From Qingshengfaniella alkalisoli (lineage in GTDB: Bacteria; Pseudomonadota; Alphaproteobacteria; Rhodobacterales; Rhodobacteraceae), in contig NZ_CP042263.1 in assembly GCF_007855645.1 (NCBI RefSeq), positions 186,001 to 250,000 of the forward strand: 64,000 nucleotides of DNA, read 5' to 3'. The notes below the pieces were generated by a model that did no database searches, was not told the DNA's origin, and saw only the letters and a list, made by a program, of their open reading frames with translations. Both the position numbers and the translations under genes were made by a program. Shown here piece by piece: positions 27,234 through 35,828 of the stretch (within the stretch, counting starts at the first letter, position 1; each line of letters begins with the position of its first letter).

Positions 27234-28198
27234 ATTCGCGCTTTCTGCCCCTGCTGGCGACACTGGCGATCTTCCTGATCGCCTACGCGATTTGCTACGC
27301 CCAGTATCCGGCAATGCTGTCCACGCGGGTTGTGGGCAATCTTCTGACGGACAACGCGTTTCTGGGCATCGTCGCCGTGGGCATGACCTTCGTGATCATC
27401 TCCGGCGGCATTGATCTGTCAGTCGGGTCGGTCATTGCCTTCTCCGGCGTGTTCATCGCAGTCGTTTTGCGGGACACAGGACTGCACCCCATGCCCGTTT
27501 TCGCCATGCTGCTGATCGTCACCACCCTGTTCGGCGCATTCATGGGATGGCTGATCTATTCACTGGAGATGCCACCTTTCATCGTGACCCTTGCCGGAAT
27601 GTTTCTGGCCCGCGGCATGGCCTATGTGTTGTCCATCGACTCCGTCCCGATCCAGCATGAATTTTTCGATACGCTGTCCGGCATGTATTACCTGATGCCC
27701 GGCAAGGGTCGTCTGACATTGATCGGTGGATTGATGGTCCTGACCGTGATTGCCGGTATCATAATCGCGCACAAAACCCGCTTCGGAACCAATGTCTATG
27801 CCCTTGGCGGTGGTGCTGCGGCGGCCAAGCTGATGGGCGTTCCAGTCGGTCGCACCACGATTGGCGTGTACGCGTTGTCGGGATTTCTGGCCGGATTGTC
27901 CGGGATCGTTTTCGCGATCTACACGTCCGCCGGGTACTCACTGGCCACGGTTGGCGTGGAACTGGACGCAATCGCCGCGGTTGTGATCGGCGGCACACTG
28001 TTGACCGGCGGCAGCGGCTTTGTCGCAGGCACCTTGATCGGTGTACTGATCATGGGGCTGATCCAGACCTATATCATCTTTGACGGCACCTTATCGAGTT
28101 GGTGGACGAAGATCGTCATCGGTGCCTTGCTGTTCGGGTTCATCCTGCTACAGAAGGGCCTCTTGCAACTGACCCTGCGCCGCAAGGCCGCGACCTGA
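27230..28198 (+). CDS. yjfF: Sugar ABC importer permease (YjfF-like)
   Basis: This is the second RbsC-family permease, 322 residues, with GGIDLSVGSVIAFSGVF and GGTLLTGGSGFVAGTLIG. The ATG at 27230 overlaps the previous stop (ATGA) and follows AAGGAGG; a longer in-frame reading upstream lies inside the preceding gene and is rejected. With YtfT it completes the importer. The gene is followed within 18 bp by the start of a FadR-type regulator, so the regulator is probably in the same transcript. Confidence 0.93.
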   Translation: MNSRFLPLLATLAIFLIAYAICYAQYPAMLSTRVVGNLLTDNAFLGIVAVGMTFVIISGGIDLSVGSVIAFSGVFIAVVLRDTGLHPMPVFAMLLIVTTLFGAFMGWLIYSLEMPPFIVTLAGMFLARGMAYVLSIDSVPIQHEFFDTLSGMYYLMPGKGRLTLIGGLMVLTVIAGIIIAHKTRFGTNVYALGGGAAAAKLMGVPVGRTTIGVYALSGFLAGLSGIVFAIYTSAGYSLATVGVELDAIAAVVIGGTLLTGGSGFVAGTLIGVLIMGLIQTYIIFDGTLSSWWTKIVIGALLFGFILLQKGLLQLTLRRKAAT

Positions 28199-28215
28199 CG
28201 AGTGAACCACGATCC

Positions 28216-28965
28216 ATGGCATTGCTGAAATCTGTCATCACCGGTCAGGAAACCAGAAACAGTCACGCCCATGTCGTCGGCGTGCTGGGCCGTGAGATCG
28301 TTGACGGAACCTATCCCGTCGGCTCCACCCTGCCCGGCGATCAGGATTTGGCCGAACGCTTTCACGTGTCACGCACGGTACTGCGCGAGACGATGAAAAC
28401 ACTGGCGGCCAAGGGCATGATCGTCGCGCGGGCGCGTGTCGGAACCCGCGTAACGCCGCGCGAAAAATGGAACCTGTTCGATTCCGACGTGCTGAGTTGG
28501 TTCTTCCAAACCGGCGTGGACCAGCAGTTTCTGGATCATCTGTGTGACATGCGGCTATCCTTCGAGCCCTTCGCCGCAGGTCTAGCTGCACAGAACGCCT
28601 CCGACGACGAAATCACGGAAATGCAACTGCATGTGGAGGGGATGCGCAATGCCACGAACACCCAGGACTTCGCAATTGCGGATCTCGAGTTTCACCTCGT
28701 CGTACTCCGCGCGTCGCGCAATCCGTTCATGTATAGTGTCGGAAATCTGATCGAAGCGGGTTTGGCTTCTGCGTTCACGCTCAGCTCGCCCGCAGAGCAG
28801 CCCGAAAGCCACAGTCTGTCCGTCGATGCGCATGGCGAAATCGCCGAAGCCATCGCCGCGCGCAATGCCGAACTGGCCGCCGAAAAGATGCGGGTCGTCA
28901 TCGTCGATGGCAAGGACCGCGTGGCCGCCAAGATGGACGGCAAGGCCAGGATCGCGACCGATTAG
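28216..28965 (+). CDS. GntR family regulator, FadR subfamily
   Basis: This is a regulator of 249 residues. The N-terminal winged helix-turn-helix is seen in LPGDQDLAERFHVSRTVLRETMKTLAAKGMI. The C-terminal all-helical FCD effector domain follows from about residue 95. FCD domains usually bind a metal and a small organic acid or sugar acid. It is the last gene of the ytfQRT-yjfF operon and may autoregulate it, or the neighbouring kdu-TRAP operon through their shared promoter region. The ATG at 28216 is chosen because family homology begins there; no strong ribosome site is visible. Confidence 0.9.
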   Translation: MALLKSVITGQETRNSHAHVVGVLGREIVDGTYPVGSTLPGDQDLAERFHVSRTVLRETMKTLAAKGMIVARARVGTRVTPREKWNLFDSDVLSWFFQTGVDQQFLDHLCDMRLSFEPFAAGLAAQNASDDEITEMQLHVEGMRNATNTQDFAIADLEFHLVVLRASRNPFMYSVGNLIEAGLASAFTLSSPAEQPESHSLSVDAHGEIAEAIAARNAELAAEKMRVVIVDGKDRVAAKMDGKARIATD

Positions 28966-29074
28966 CGCTCACTTTATGGGGTGCCTTCCGTGACGGCGGC
29001 TGCTATATGCGACCGGCCTGCGACCGAACCGAGTCGCCGCAATCCGTTACGTCTGTCAGAAAGTGGAGCCCGCC

Positions 29075-30271
29075 ATGGCACGGCATTTGCTCAGATCCGC
29101 CGTTGTGCTTGGTCTGTTATCCAGTATCGGCCCGTTCGCCATCGACATGTATCTTCCTGCACTGCCGGAAATTGCCGCGCAGCTGGACACGACCGTTGCC
29201 GCTACGCAGACCACGCTGACAGGGTATTTCCTGGCGTTCGGCATTGCTCAGATGATCTATGGCCCGTGGGCGGATCAATCGGGGCGCAAGGTGCCGCTGT
29301 ATGTCGGTTTGGCGATCTTCCTGCTGGGATCCATCGGCTGTTGGCTTTCACCCTCGATTGAATGGCTGACCGCCAGTCGCACGGTTCAGGGTCTGGGTGC
29401 GGCAGTGCTGATGGTGGTGCCACGCGCCATCATTCGCGACATGCATACCGGCAGCGAGGCCACCCGCCTCATGGCGTTGATCATGCTGGTGATCAGTATC
29501 TCACCCATGCTGGCGCCGCTGGCTGGCAGCCTGATCATCCTGTTCGCATCTTGGCGCGGGATTTTCCTGGCCCTGGTGGTCGCGGGTCTGATCGGCCTGG
29601 CGCTGACACGTTTCATGCTGCCCGAGACACTGGCGGATGACGCGCGCCGCCCCATGAACCTGAAATCCATGATCCGCGGTTGCCGCATCCTGGTGACCGA
29701 CCGCATGTTCATGGGCCTGACCTTCATCGGCGGTTTCGCGATGTCGAGCTTCTTCGTCTTCATTGCCAGCGCCTCCTTCGTCTATACAGAGCAATATGGT
29801 CTGTCACCGATGGGTTTCAGCCTGGCATTTGCGATCAACGCAGTGGGCTTCTTCAGCGCGTCGCAAATGGCGGCGCCCATCAGTGATCGCATCGGCATGG
29901 CGCGAACAGTGTCTCTGGGCGTGACAGGCTTTTCGATCTTCAGCGCGATCCTGCTGTTCGTCACTCTGGCCGGGTGGACAACCCTGCCCGTTCTGGTCGG
30001 TGGCCTGTTCATCTCGAATGCCTGTTTGGGCATTGTAATGCCCACCACCATGGTCATGGCGCTAGACAATCACGGCGACATTGCCGGGCTGGCCTCATCG
30101 CTGGGCGGGACGCTTCAGATGATGGTCGGCGGAATGATGATCACCATCGCCAGCCCGTTTTTCAACGGCACGGCAACACCAATGGTTGCCGTGATTGCGC
30201 TATGCGGGCTGATTGCAGCCTGCATTTCCGCGCTGGTGTTGGGACGCTTCCGCCTGACCCCGATCGAGTAA
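29075..30271 (+). CDS. Bcr/CflA family MFS drug efflux transporter
   Basis: This is a major facilitator protein of 398 residues with twelve hydrophobic segments. The opening GLLSSIGPFAIDMYLPALPEIA and the motif-A stretch GPWADQSGRKVPLY are hallmarks of the Bcr/CflA group, which exports drugs and sometimes sugars or metabolites. GGAG lies six bases before the ATG at 29075, which is preferred to an in-frame GTG four codons earlier. It stands alone between the sugar importer operon and a cell-wall hydrolase on the opposite strand, without obvious link to the catabolic genes. Confidence 0.9.
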   Translation: MARHLLRSAVVLGLLSSIGPFAIDMYLPALPEIAAQLDTTVAATQTTLTGYFLAFGIAQMIYGPWADQSGRKVPLYVGLAIFLLGSIGCWLSPSIEWLTASRTVQGLGAAVLMVVPRAIIRDMHTGSEATRLMALIMLVISISPMLAPLAGSLIILFASWRGIFLALVVAGLIGLALTRFMLPETLADDARRPMNLKSMIRGCRILVTDRMFMGLTFIGGFAMSSFFVFIASASFVYTEQYGLSPMGFSLAFAINAVGFFSASQMAAPISDRIGMARTVSLGVTGFSIFSAILLFVTLAGWTTLPVLVGGLFISNACLGIVMPTTMVMALDNHGDIAGLASSLGGTLQMMVGGMMITIASPFFNGTATPMVAVIALCGLIAACISALVLGRFRLTPIE

Positions 30272-30278
30272 GAAGGCC

Positions 30279-31529
30279 TCAGCCGCCCAAACGGGTCAGC
30301 AGCGCACGAGACGGCTCTCCGGTGACCGGAAGGCCGTTGCGCTGCTGATAGCCGGAAATTGCCGCACGCGTATCCGGCCCGACGACACCATCCGCGCCGC
30401 CAGTATCAAAGCCGTTGGCCGTCAGACGACTTTGCAGCGATTTTCGATCCTCGATGGTCAGCCCGTACTGATCCGGCGGGAAGCTCGCCTGAATGGGCGG
30501 TCCGCCCGTGATGCGGTCGGACAGATGCCCCACGCCGATCACGTATTTTTCGGCGTTGTTGTACCGGGTGATCACAGTGAAATTGTCAAAGGTCATGAAA
30601 GCCGGGCCATTCGTGCCCTGCGGAATGATAATGGACGCCTGCCCGTGATCCGGCACCGGCCGACCATTCACATCACGCACCCCCATTGACGCCCAGCTTG
30701 ACGGGCTGCGTTTCGTCCCGCGCCCGGTCAGTCCCATGTTGAAGCCGGCAGGCAGACGGACCTCCATGCCCCAAGGCTGGCCATGACGCCAGCCCGATCG
30801 CGATAGATACGCGGCAGTAGAAGCCAGCGAGTCAGTCGGATCGTTCGACCAGATGTCGCGCCGCCCGTCGCCCGTGAAATCCACCGCATAGGCCAGGTAG
30901 GATGTCGGAATGAACTGCGTGTGCCCCATCGCGCCGGCCCAGCTGCCGGTCATGTTGGCCACCGTCGTGTCACCGTTCTGCAGGATGCGCAGCGCAGCGA
31001 TCAACTGGCTTTCGAAGAACGACCCGCGTCGCCCGTCATAAGCCAGCGTGCTAAGCGCCGAGACAACCGGAATGTTCCCGCGCCGCTCGCCATAGCTGCT
31101 TTCCATACCCCAAACCGCGACAACGACCTGCGGCTCCACACCGTAGCGGCTTTCTATCCGGGACAGGACGCCCGAATACTGCCGCAGCTTCTGACGACCG
31201 TTGGATACTTTCTTATCCGATGCCGCAATGGCGAGGTAGTCTTCCAGCGTCCGTGTGAACTCGGTCTGGTTGCGGTCACGTTCAATCACGCCCGGCAGGT
31301 AGCCCGACCCTCGAAACGCCGTATCGACGGTAGATGTCGAGATGCCGCTCGACAAGGCACGGCTGCGGAAGGACGCGACCCATGCATCGTAGCCCGAATT
31401 GGCCTGCGGACGCATGGACGCATCGAGCGGGGTATCGCTGGAGGGCGAAAGATGACTTGCGCCACTGCTGCATGCCTGCAGACCGGCTGCGGCAAGCGCG
31501 AGCGTGATGGTGCGGCGGGTAAACTGCAT
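30279..31529 (-). CDS. mltB: Lytic murein transglycosylase, MltB family lipoprotein
   Basis: This is a protein of 416 residues. A lipoprotein signal with lipobox LQAC (Cys20) suggests an outer-membrane anchor. The SLT/MltB catalytic domain spans about residues 45-330, with catalytic Glu143 in VWGMESSYGERRG. A C-terminal peptidoglycan-binding domain (about 345-405) ends with the typical VVGPDTRAAISGYQQRNGLPVTG. It cleaves peptidoglycan to 1,6-anhydro-muropeptides in the periplasm. Whether it feeds the amino-sugar cluster 14 kb away is speculation; such enzymes are general cell-wall maintenance proteins. AGAAGG precedes the start. Confidence 0.93.
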   Translation of the reverse strand: MQFTRRTITLALAAAGLQACSSGASHLSPSSDTPLDASMRPQANSGYDAWVASFRSRALSSGISTSTVDTAFRGSGYLPGVIERDRNQTEFTRTLEDYLAIAASDKKVSNGRQKLRQYSGVLSRIESRYGVEPQVVVAVWGMESSYGERRGNIPVVSALSTLAYDGRRGSFFESQLIAALRILQNGDTTVANMTGSWAGAMGHTQFIPTSYLAYAVDFTGDGRRDIWSNDPTDSLASTAAYLSRSGWRHGQPWGMEVRLPAGFNMGLTGRGTKRSPSSWASMGVRDVNGRPVPDHGQASIIIPQGTNGPAFMTFDNFTVITRYNNAEKYVIGVGHLSDRITGGPPIQASFPPDQYGLTIEDRKSLQSRLTANGFDTGGADGVVGPDTRAAISGYQQRNGLPVTGEPSRALLTRLGG

Positions 31530-31584
31530 ATCGATAGACCTTCTGCCTGCGTTTTTCGCAAGCCTATCCCACCCTGCCCGAACG

Positions 31585-31610
31585 GCAAGAGCGGATTTCG
31601 CCGCCCTTGC
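31585..31610 (-). terminator. Probable terminator hairpin of the GH51 importer operon
   Basis: GCAAGAGCGG and CCGCCCTTGC pair over ten positions with one mismatch around a 6-nt loop, 15 bp past the last permease stop. No T run follows, so a factor-dependent or RNA-stabilising role is equally possible. Confidence 0.4.
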
Positions 31611-31624
31611 AGGATCAGCGGTCT

Positions 31625-32458
31625 TCAGCCCTTCACACCCGAGGAAATCATCACTGCTTCTGTCACTTTCTTCTGGAAGATCAGATAGGCCAGCGCCACC
31701 GGCATCGCGGCCAGAAGGGCCACGGCCATGATCCGCGCATAAGCCACACCGAACGCGTCGTTAACCTGTGTGATGCCCACTGGAATGGTCATCATATCCT
31801 CGGTCGTCACGACCAGGAACGGCCAGAAGAAGGAATTCCAAGCCATGATGAAGGTAATGATCGCCAAGGCGGTCGTAATACCCCAGTTCAATGGCAGATA
31901 CACTTTCCACAGCAGCGTGTATTCACCGCCTCCGTCCAGAACGACAGCTTCACGCATTTCTTTCGGCACAGCGTCGAAGAACTGCTTGTAGACGATGATA
32001 ACCACCGGAACGATCAACTGCGGAAGGATAATGCCCGCCCATGTGTTGATCAGTCCAAGATCGTTCATCAGGATGAACTGCGTCACCACCAGCGCCTGCG
32101 TCGGCACCATGAAGCTCGCCAGCACAACACCGTAGAGAAGACGCCGACCGGGGAACCGCATTTGCGACAAGGCATACGCACACATCATGCCTGTGATCAG
32201 TACAATCACCGTGATTAGCACCGAGGTGCCGATCGAGTTCCAATACCATGACATGAGCTTCGTATCGAACAAGGCGGCCATGAAGGCATCGAGTTTGAAC
32301 TCGTCGGGAATAATGCCGGCCGCTTCGCTTACCACGTTCTGCTCCGACCGCAGGGAGGTAATCAGCGCCCAGTAAATCGGGAAGAACCAGATCGCCCCGC
32401 AGATCAACGTGAAAAACGTCAGGAGGCGGTTCTCAACCTTGCGTGCCTTGGTCATCAC
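31625..32458 (-). CDS. ABC sugar importer permease (MalG type), arabinofuranoside operon
   Basis: This is a membrane protein of 277 residues with six hydrophobic segments. The EAA loop reads REAVVLDGGGEYTLLWKVYL, with Gly-Gly-Gly replacing the more usual Gly-Ala. It overlaps the first permease by 4 bp. It is the last gene of a five-gene operon that starts with a GH51 arabinofuranosidase (GH51, ATPase, binding protein, permease, permease). An arabinose-containing oligosaccharide is therefore the expected substrate. Confidence 0.92.
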   Translation of the reverse strand: MMTKARKVENRLLTFFTLICGAIWFFPIYWALITSLRSEQNVVSEAAGIIPDEFKLDAFMAALFDTKLMSWYWNSIGTSVLITVIVLITGMMCAYALSQMRFPGRRLLYGVVLASFMVPTQALVVTQFILMNDLGLINTWAGIILPQLIVPVVIIVYKQFFDAVPKEMREAVVLDGGGEYTLLWKVYLPLNWGITTALAIITFIMAWNSFFWPFLVVTTEDMMTIPVGITQVNDAFGVAYARIMAVALLAAMPVALAYLIFQKKVTEAVMISSGVKG

Positions 32459-33339
32459 TTACGCCCCCCGATGCGAAGTATCTGGAATTGCAGCACTGAT
32501 ACCGCCACGATGATCACGAACAAAACCAACGCAATTGCAGAGGCATAGCCGCCGTTGTTCAACTGGAAAGCCTCGCGATACACCTGCATCAGCAGCACAT
32601 AGGACGAATTGAACGGCCCCCCGTTGCTGAGCAGATAGACCTGATCGAAAATCTTCAACTGCAAGATCAGTTGCAACGTCAGCACCAGCGCCGTCACCGG
32701 CCAAAGCAACGGCCACGTCACCCGCATGAATTGCTGTCGTTTCTTTGCACCGTCGAGGGCAGCGGCCTCGTACAGCTCGGCGGGGATGTTACGAAGCCCG
32801 GCGAGAAACAGCAGCACGTTGAAGCCATTGGTCCACCAGATCGTCACGGCAGCAATCGTGGGCATGACCCAGTGCGGGTTCTTGAAGACCGGGATCGGTT
32901 TTCCGATGAAGAATTCGATCATGGGTTGAAGGATGCCAAACTGGAAATCCAGCATCCACGCCCAGATTTGCGTGACCACGGACACAGGCAAAATATACGG
33001 CAGAAAGAACAGTGCCAGCATGGCGGCCTGCCAGCGCCCTGCCAGTCGGTTGACCATCAACGCGATACCGAGCGCGATGATGGTCGTAGGAACCACCGTC
33101 AAAACAATGAAGTAGCCGTTGTTCTTAAGGGACGTCCAGAAGAGCCGATCAGCGAGAAGCTGTTTATAATTGGCCAGACCGATCCATTCACCATCGCCGA
33201 TCAAGGGCGCGTTAGTAAAACTGAGCTGTATCACCTTGATGAGCGGATACAGAAAGACCAGTCCGAAGATGGCGACGAATGGCGCCACAAGGCTGAAAGC
33301 AATCAGCACATGCTTGCGCCGGTTCTGGAGCATGGCCAC
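32455..33339 (-). CDS. ABC sugar importer permease (MalF type), arabinofuranoside operon
   Basis: This is the first permease, 294 residues with six hydrophobic segments and EAA loop YEAAALDGAKKRQQFMRVTW. The start is probably GTG at 33339: GGGAGG lies seven bases upstream of it, while the ATG two codons later would be too far. It follows the binding-protein gene, with a strong hairpin in the gap, and overlaps the second permease by 4 bp. Confidence 0.9.
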   Translation of the reverse strand: MAMLQNRRKHVLIAFSLVAPFVAIFGLVFLYPLIKVIQLSFTNAPLIGDGEWIGLANYKQLLADRLFWTSLKNNGYFIVLTVVPTTIIALGIALMVNRLAGRWQAAMLALFFLPYILPVSVVTQIWAWMLDFQFGILQPMIEFFIGKPIPVFKNPHWVMPTIAAVTIWWTNGFNVLLFLAGLRNIPAELYEAAALDGAKKRQQFMRVTWPLLWPVTALVLTLQLILQLKIFDQVYLLSNGGPFNSSYVLLMQVYREAFQLNNGGYASAIALVLFVIIVAVSVLQFQILRIGGRK

Positions 33340-33372
33340 GGCAGGACCCTCCCTTAGTATTCCAAATCGGAC

Positions 33373-33397
33373 GCCGCCGCGCATAAAGCGCGGCGGC
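33373..33397 (-). other. Intercistronic stem-loop after the binding-protein gene
   Basis: GCCGCCGCGC and GCGCGGCGGC form a perfect 10-bp, all-GC stem with a 5-nt loop between the binding-protein and first permease genes. It fits the same pattern as the hairpins after the other binding-protein genes. Confidence 0.6.
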
Positions 33398-33404
33398 TAC
33401 CGGA

Positions 33405-34682
33405 TTAGCGGATCAGGCCTTGAAGATCGGACTGGATCTGCGCGACCGCATCTTCGGGCGACAAATAACCATGGATCGCAGGGGCAATCACATTGATCGC
33501 CGCATCATAGACCGGCGACGCAACGCCAGCGATGGGCGAACGCGGATCGAACACGGCCGTATTCGCAAGCGATGCATAGGTCGCGTTAGGTTCCATCGCT
33601 TTGTACTCGGCACTGTCGGCGACCGGCTTGTACGCTGGAATGTGCCCGGCATCGGCCCAGGCGAGTGCATGTTTTTCCATCCAGCCGATAACGGTCATGA
33701 CAGCTTCACGTTTGGCGGGGTCCATTTCCTCGTCGCCCTGCACGGGGATTGCGAAAGCGTGGCTGTCAGCCCATGTCGCTTCCTGTTCAAGCAACGTCGG
33801 CACCTGCACAGCGCCCCATTCGTAGCCAAGCGTTCCGTCCGCAGCCATATCGTTCATGGTCGGAACTTCCCAAACGCCGTTCAACTGGAACGCAGATTGG
33901 CCCGAAGTGAACAATGCGACCGACGCTTCGTATTCGGCCTGTTCGGGCGTGTAGCCCTGCTCCGACCAGTCGGTCATGATCTGGATCGCACGGACCGCTT
34001 TTTCGACGTTGTCGCCCGGAAGAACCTCGCCGTTTTCGATCAGAGTGCCGCCTTGCTGGGCCAGCAGCGTGTAGAATACACGGAAGACACCCCCCTCACC
34101 GCCAGTCTGGTATGACAGCGGCGTCTCAGAACCGTTTTCCTTGGCGATATCGAGGGCGCGCTGGAAGTCCTCCAAGCTGCCGATTCCCGTCAGATTTCCG
34201 TTGTCATCAAGGAATTCAGAACCTTCCAGGAAGCTCTTGTTGTAGTAAAGAACCAGCGAGTGGATATCGAACGGAATAGCGTAAAGCTGACCGTCATCGC
34301 CAGTTGCAGCCTGAATTGGTGCGGGGAAGAAATCGTCCTTGCTGAGGTCAGCAGCCGCAAGATCGTCATCAGTGATCGGTGTCAGAACACCCTCTTCCAG
34401 CGCGAGCGGCAGCCGCGACAGGTGATAGGTCATCACGTCCGGCCCCTGTCCGACAGCGGCGGATGTGCGAACCTTGGTGTAGAACGGCACACCCCATTCC
34501 AGTGTCGTGCCCGAAATCTGGATATCGGGGTGTTCTTCGTTGAATTGGTTGATCAGGGCTTTCATCCGGACGCCGTCACCGCCGGCAAGGAAGTCCCACC
34601 AAACGACTTCTTGCTGCGCCAGAGCAGGCACGGCGACTAGGCCGGTGACCGAGGCCAGAAGTGCTGCCTTCATGAGTTTCAT
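33405..34682 (-). CDS. ABC sugar importer, substrate-binding protein, arabinofuranoside operon
   Basis: This is a periplasmic binding protein of 425 residues with a signal peptide ending at VPALAQ near residue 22. The mature start EVVWWDFLAGGDGVRMKALI is typical of CUT1 family-1 binding proteins. The ATG at 34682 follows GGGAGGG; the longer in-frame reading adds 14 residues before it and is rejected. It lies 56 bp after its ATPase. The operon begins with GH51, so the ligand is expected to carry L-arabinofuranose. Confidence 0.9.
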   Translation of the reverse strand: MKLMKAALLASVTGLVAVPALAQQEVVWWDFLAGGDGVRMKALINQFNEEHPDIQISGTTLEWGVPFYTKVRTSAAVGQGPDVMTYHLSRLPLALEEGVLTPITDDDLAAADLSKDDFFPAPIQAATGDDGQLYAIPFDIHSLVLYYNKSFLEGSEFLDDNGNLTGIGSLEDFQRALDIAKENGSETPLSYQTGGEGGVFRVFYTLLAQQGGTLIENGEVLPGDNVEKAVRAIQIMTDWSEQGYTPEQAEYEASVALFTSGQSAFQLNGVWEVPTMNDMAADGTLGYEWGAVQVPTLLEQEATWADSHAFAIPVQGDEEMDPAKREAVMTVIGWMEKHALAWADAGHIPAYKPVADSAEYKAMEPNATYASLANTAVFDPRSPIAGVASPVYDAAINVIAPAIHGYLSPEDAVAQIQSDLQGLIR

Positions 34683-34738
34683 GTAAGTTCCCTCCCTAAC
34701 AGAACCTTGCGCATTATGCGCCATTTAAGCGGGTTGTT

Positions 34739-35818
34739 TCACCGCAGCCGCTGGCCTTCAGGATCAAAGACCAGCACATCCTTTGGATCGGCAGAAATGC
34801 CGACTGTCTTGCCGTCAAGCCGCTCGCGATTGCCGCGGCGCTCCATCACCAGTTCCAGATCGCCGGGCATAGTGGCGTGCAGATAGGACACGTCCCCCAG
34901 TTCTTCTGCCATCTCGATTGTAGCACGGGCGCCAGCTTCGTCGATCCGCATGTGTTCAGGACGAATGCCGAGTGTCACTTGGGTTCCTTCGGCAATCGTG
35001 TCGCTGGCAACACGTGCCACCAAGCGATGGGTATCGCCGTTGTCGAGCAGGACCTCGACATTCTCACCGCTGCGCTGGACCACCTTGCCGGACAGGAAGT
35101 TCATCGCCGGCGAACCGATGAAACCGCCCACGAAGCGGTTATCAGGGTCGTCATAAAGCTCCAGCGGTGCACCCGCCTGCTGAACATAGCCATCCTTCAG
35201 CACGAAAATCTTGTCGGCGAGCGTCATCGCCTCGACCTGATCATGGGTAACATAGATCATCGTTGCGCCTATCTGACGGTGCAGGCGGGTCAGTTCCAGA
35301 CGCATCTGCACGCGCAGTTCCGCATCGAGGTTGGACAGCGGTTCGTCAAACAGGAAAACCTTCGGCTCGCGCACAATGGCACGGCCGATGGCGACCCTTT
35401 GTCGTTGACCGCCCGAAAGCTGCGAGGGCTTCTTTTCAAGCTGTTCTTCCAGTTGCAGGATACGGGCGGCTTCGACCACCTTTTCCTTAACGGTGGCCTT
35501 CGGCGCTTTGGCCAGACGCAGACTGAACGCCATGTTCTCGAACACGGTCAGATGCGGATAAAGCGCGTAAGACTGGAAGACCATCGCCACGCCACGATCA
35601 GCGGGTTCGACATCGGTGACGTCCTGCCCGCCGATTTCCACGGTGCCACCGCTGACGTCCTCCAGCCCTGCAATCATGCGCAGCAGGGTGGACTTGCCGC
35701 AGCCGGACGGGCCGACGAAAACGCCGAACTCGCCCTGTGGCACTTCCAATGAGACGTCGTGAATGACTTTCGCGTCGCCGTAGTTCTTTTGGACATTGGT
35801 TAGTCGAACGCCACTCAT
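34739..35818 (-). CDS. ugpC: ABC sugar importer ATPase (UgpC/MalK family)
   Basis: This is an ATPase of 359 residues with canonical Walker A GPSGCGKST, signature LSGGQRQRVAIGRAI, Walker B VFLFDEPLSNLDAELR and H-loop VTHDQ. A C-terminal TOBE domain follows from about residue 235. It energises the importer encoded downstream. It is only 10 bp after the GH51 stop, so it is co-transcribed with it. A purine-rich GAGGGGG precedes the start. Confidence 0.94.
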   Translation of the reverse strand: MSGVRLTNVQKNYGDAKVIHDVSLEVPQGEFGVFVGPSGCGKSTLLRMIAGLEDVSGGTVEIGGQDVTDVEPADRGVAMVFQSYALYPHLTVFENMAFSLRLAKAPKATVKEKVVEAARILQLEEQLEKKPSQLSGGQRQRVAIGRAIVREPKVFLFDEPLSNLDAELRVQMRLELTRLHRQIGATMIYVTHDQVEAMTLADKIFVLKDGYVQQAGAPLELYDDPDNRFVGGFIGSPAMNFLSGKVVQRSGENVEVLLDNGDTHRLVARVASDTIAEGTQVTLGIRPEHMRIDEAGARATIEMAEELGDVSYLHATMPGDLELVMERRGNRERLDGKTVGISADPKDVLVFDPEGQRLR

Positions 35819-35828
35819 GTCTGCCCCC

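Noticed and set aside
30279-31529. The lytic transglycosylase as a member of the muropeptide cluster
   Set aside because: It is 14 kb away with unrelated operons between and is a common housekeeping enzyme; distance argues against a dedicated link.
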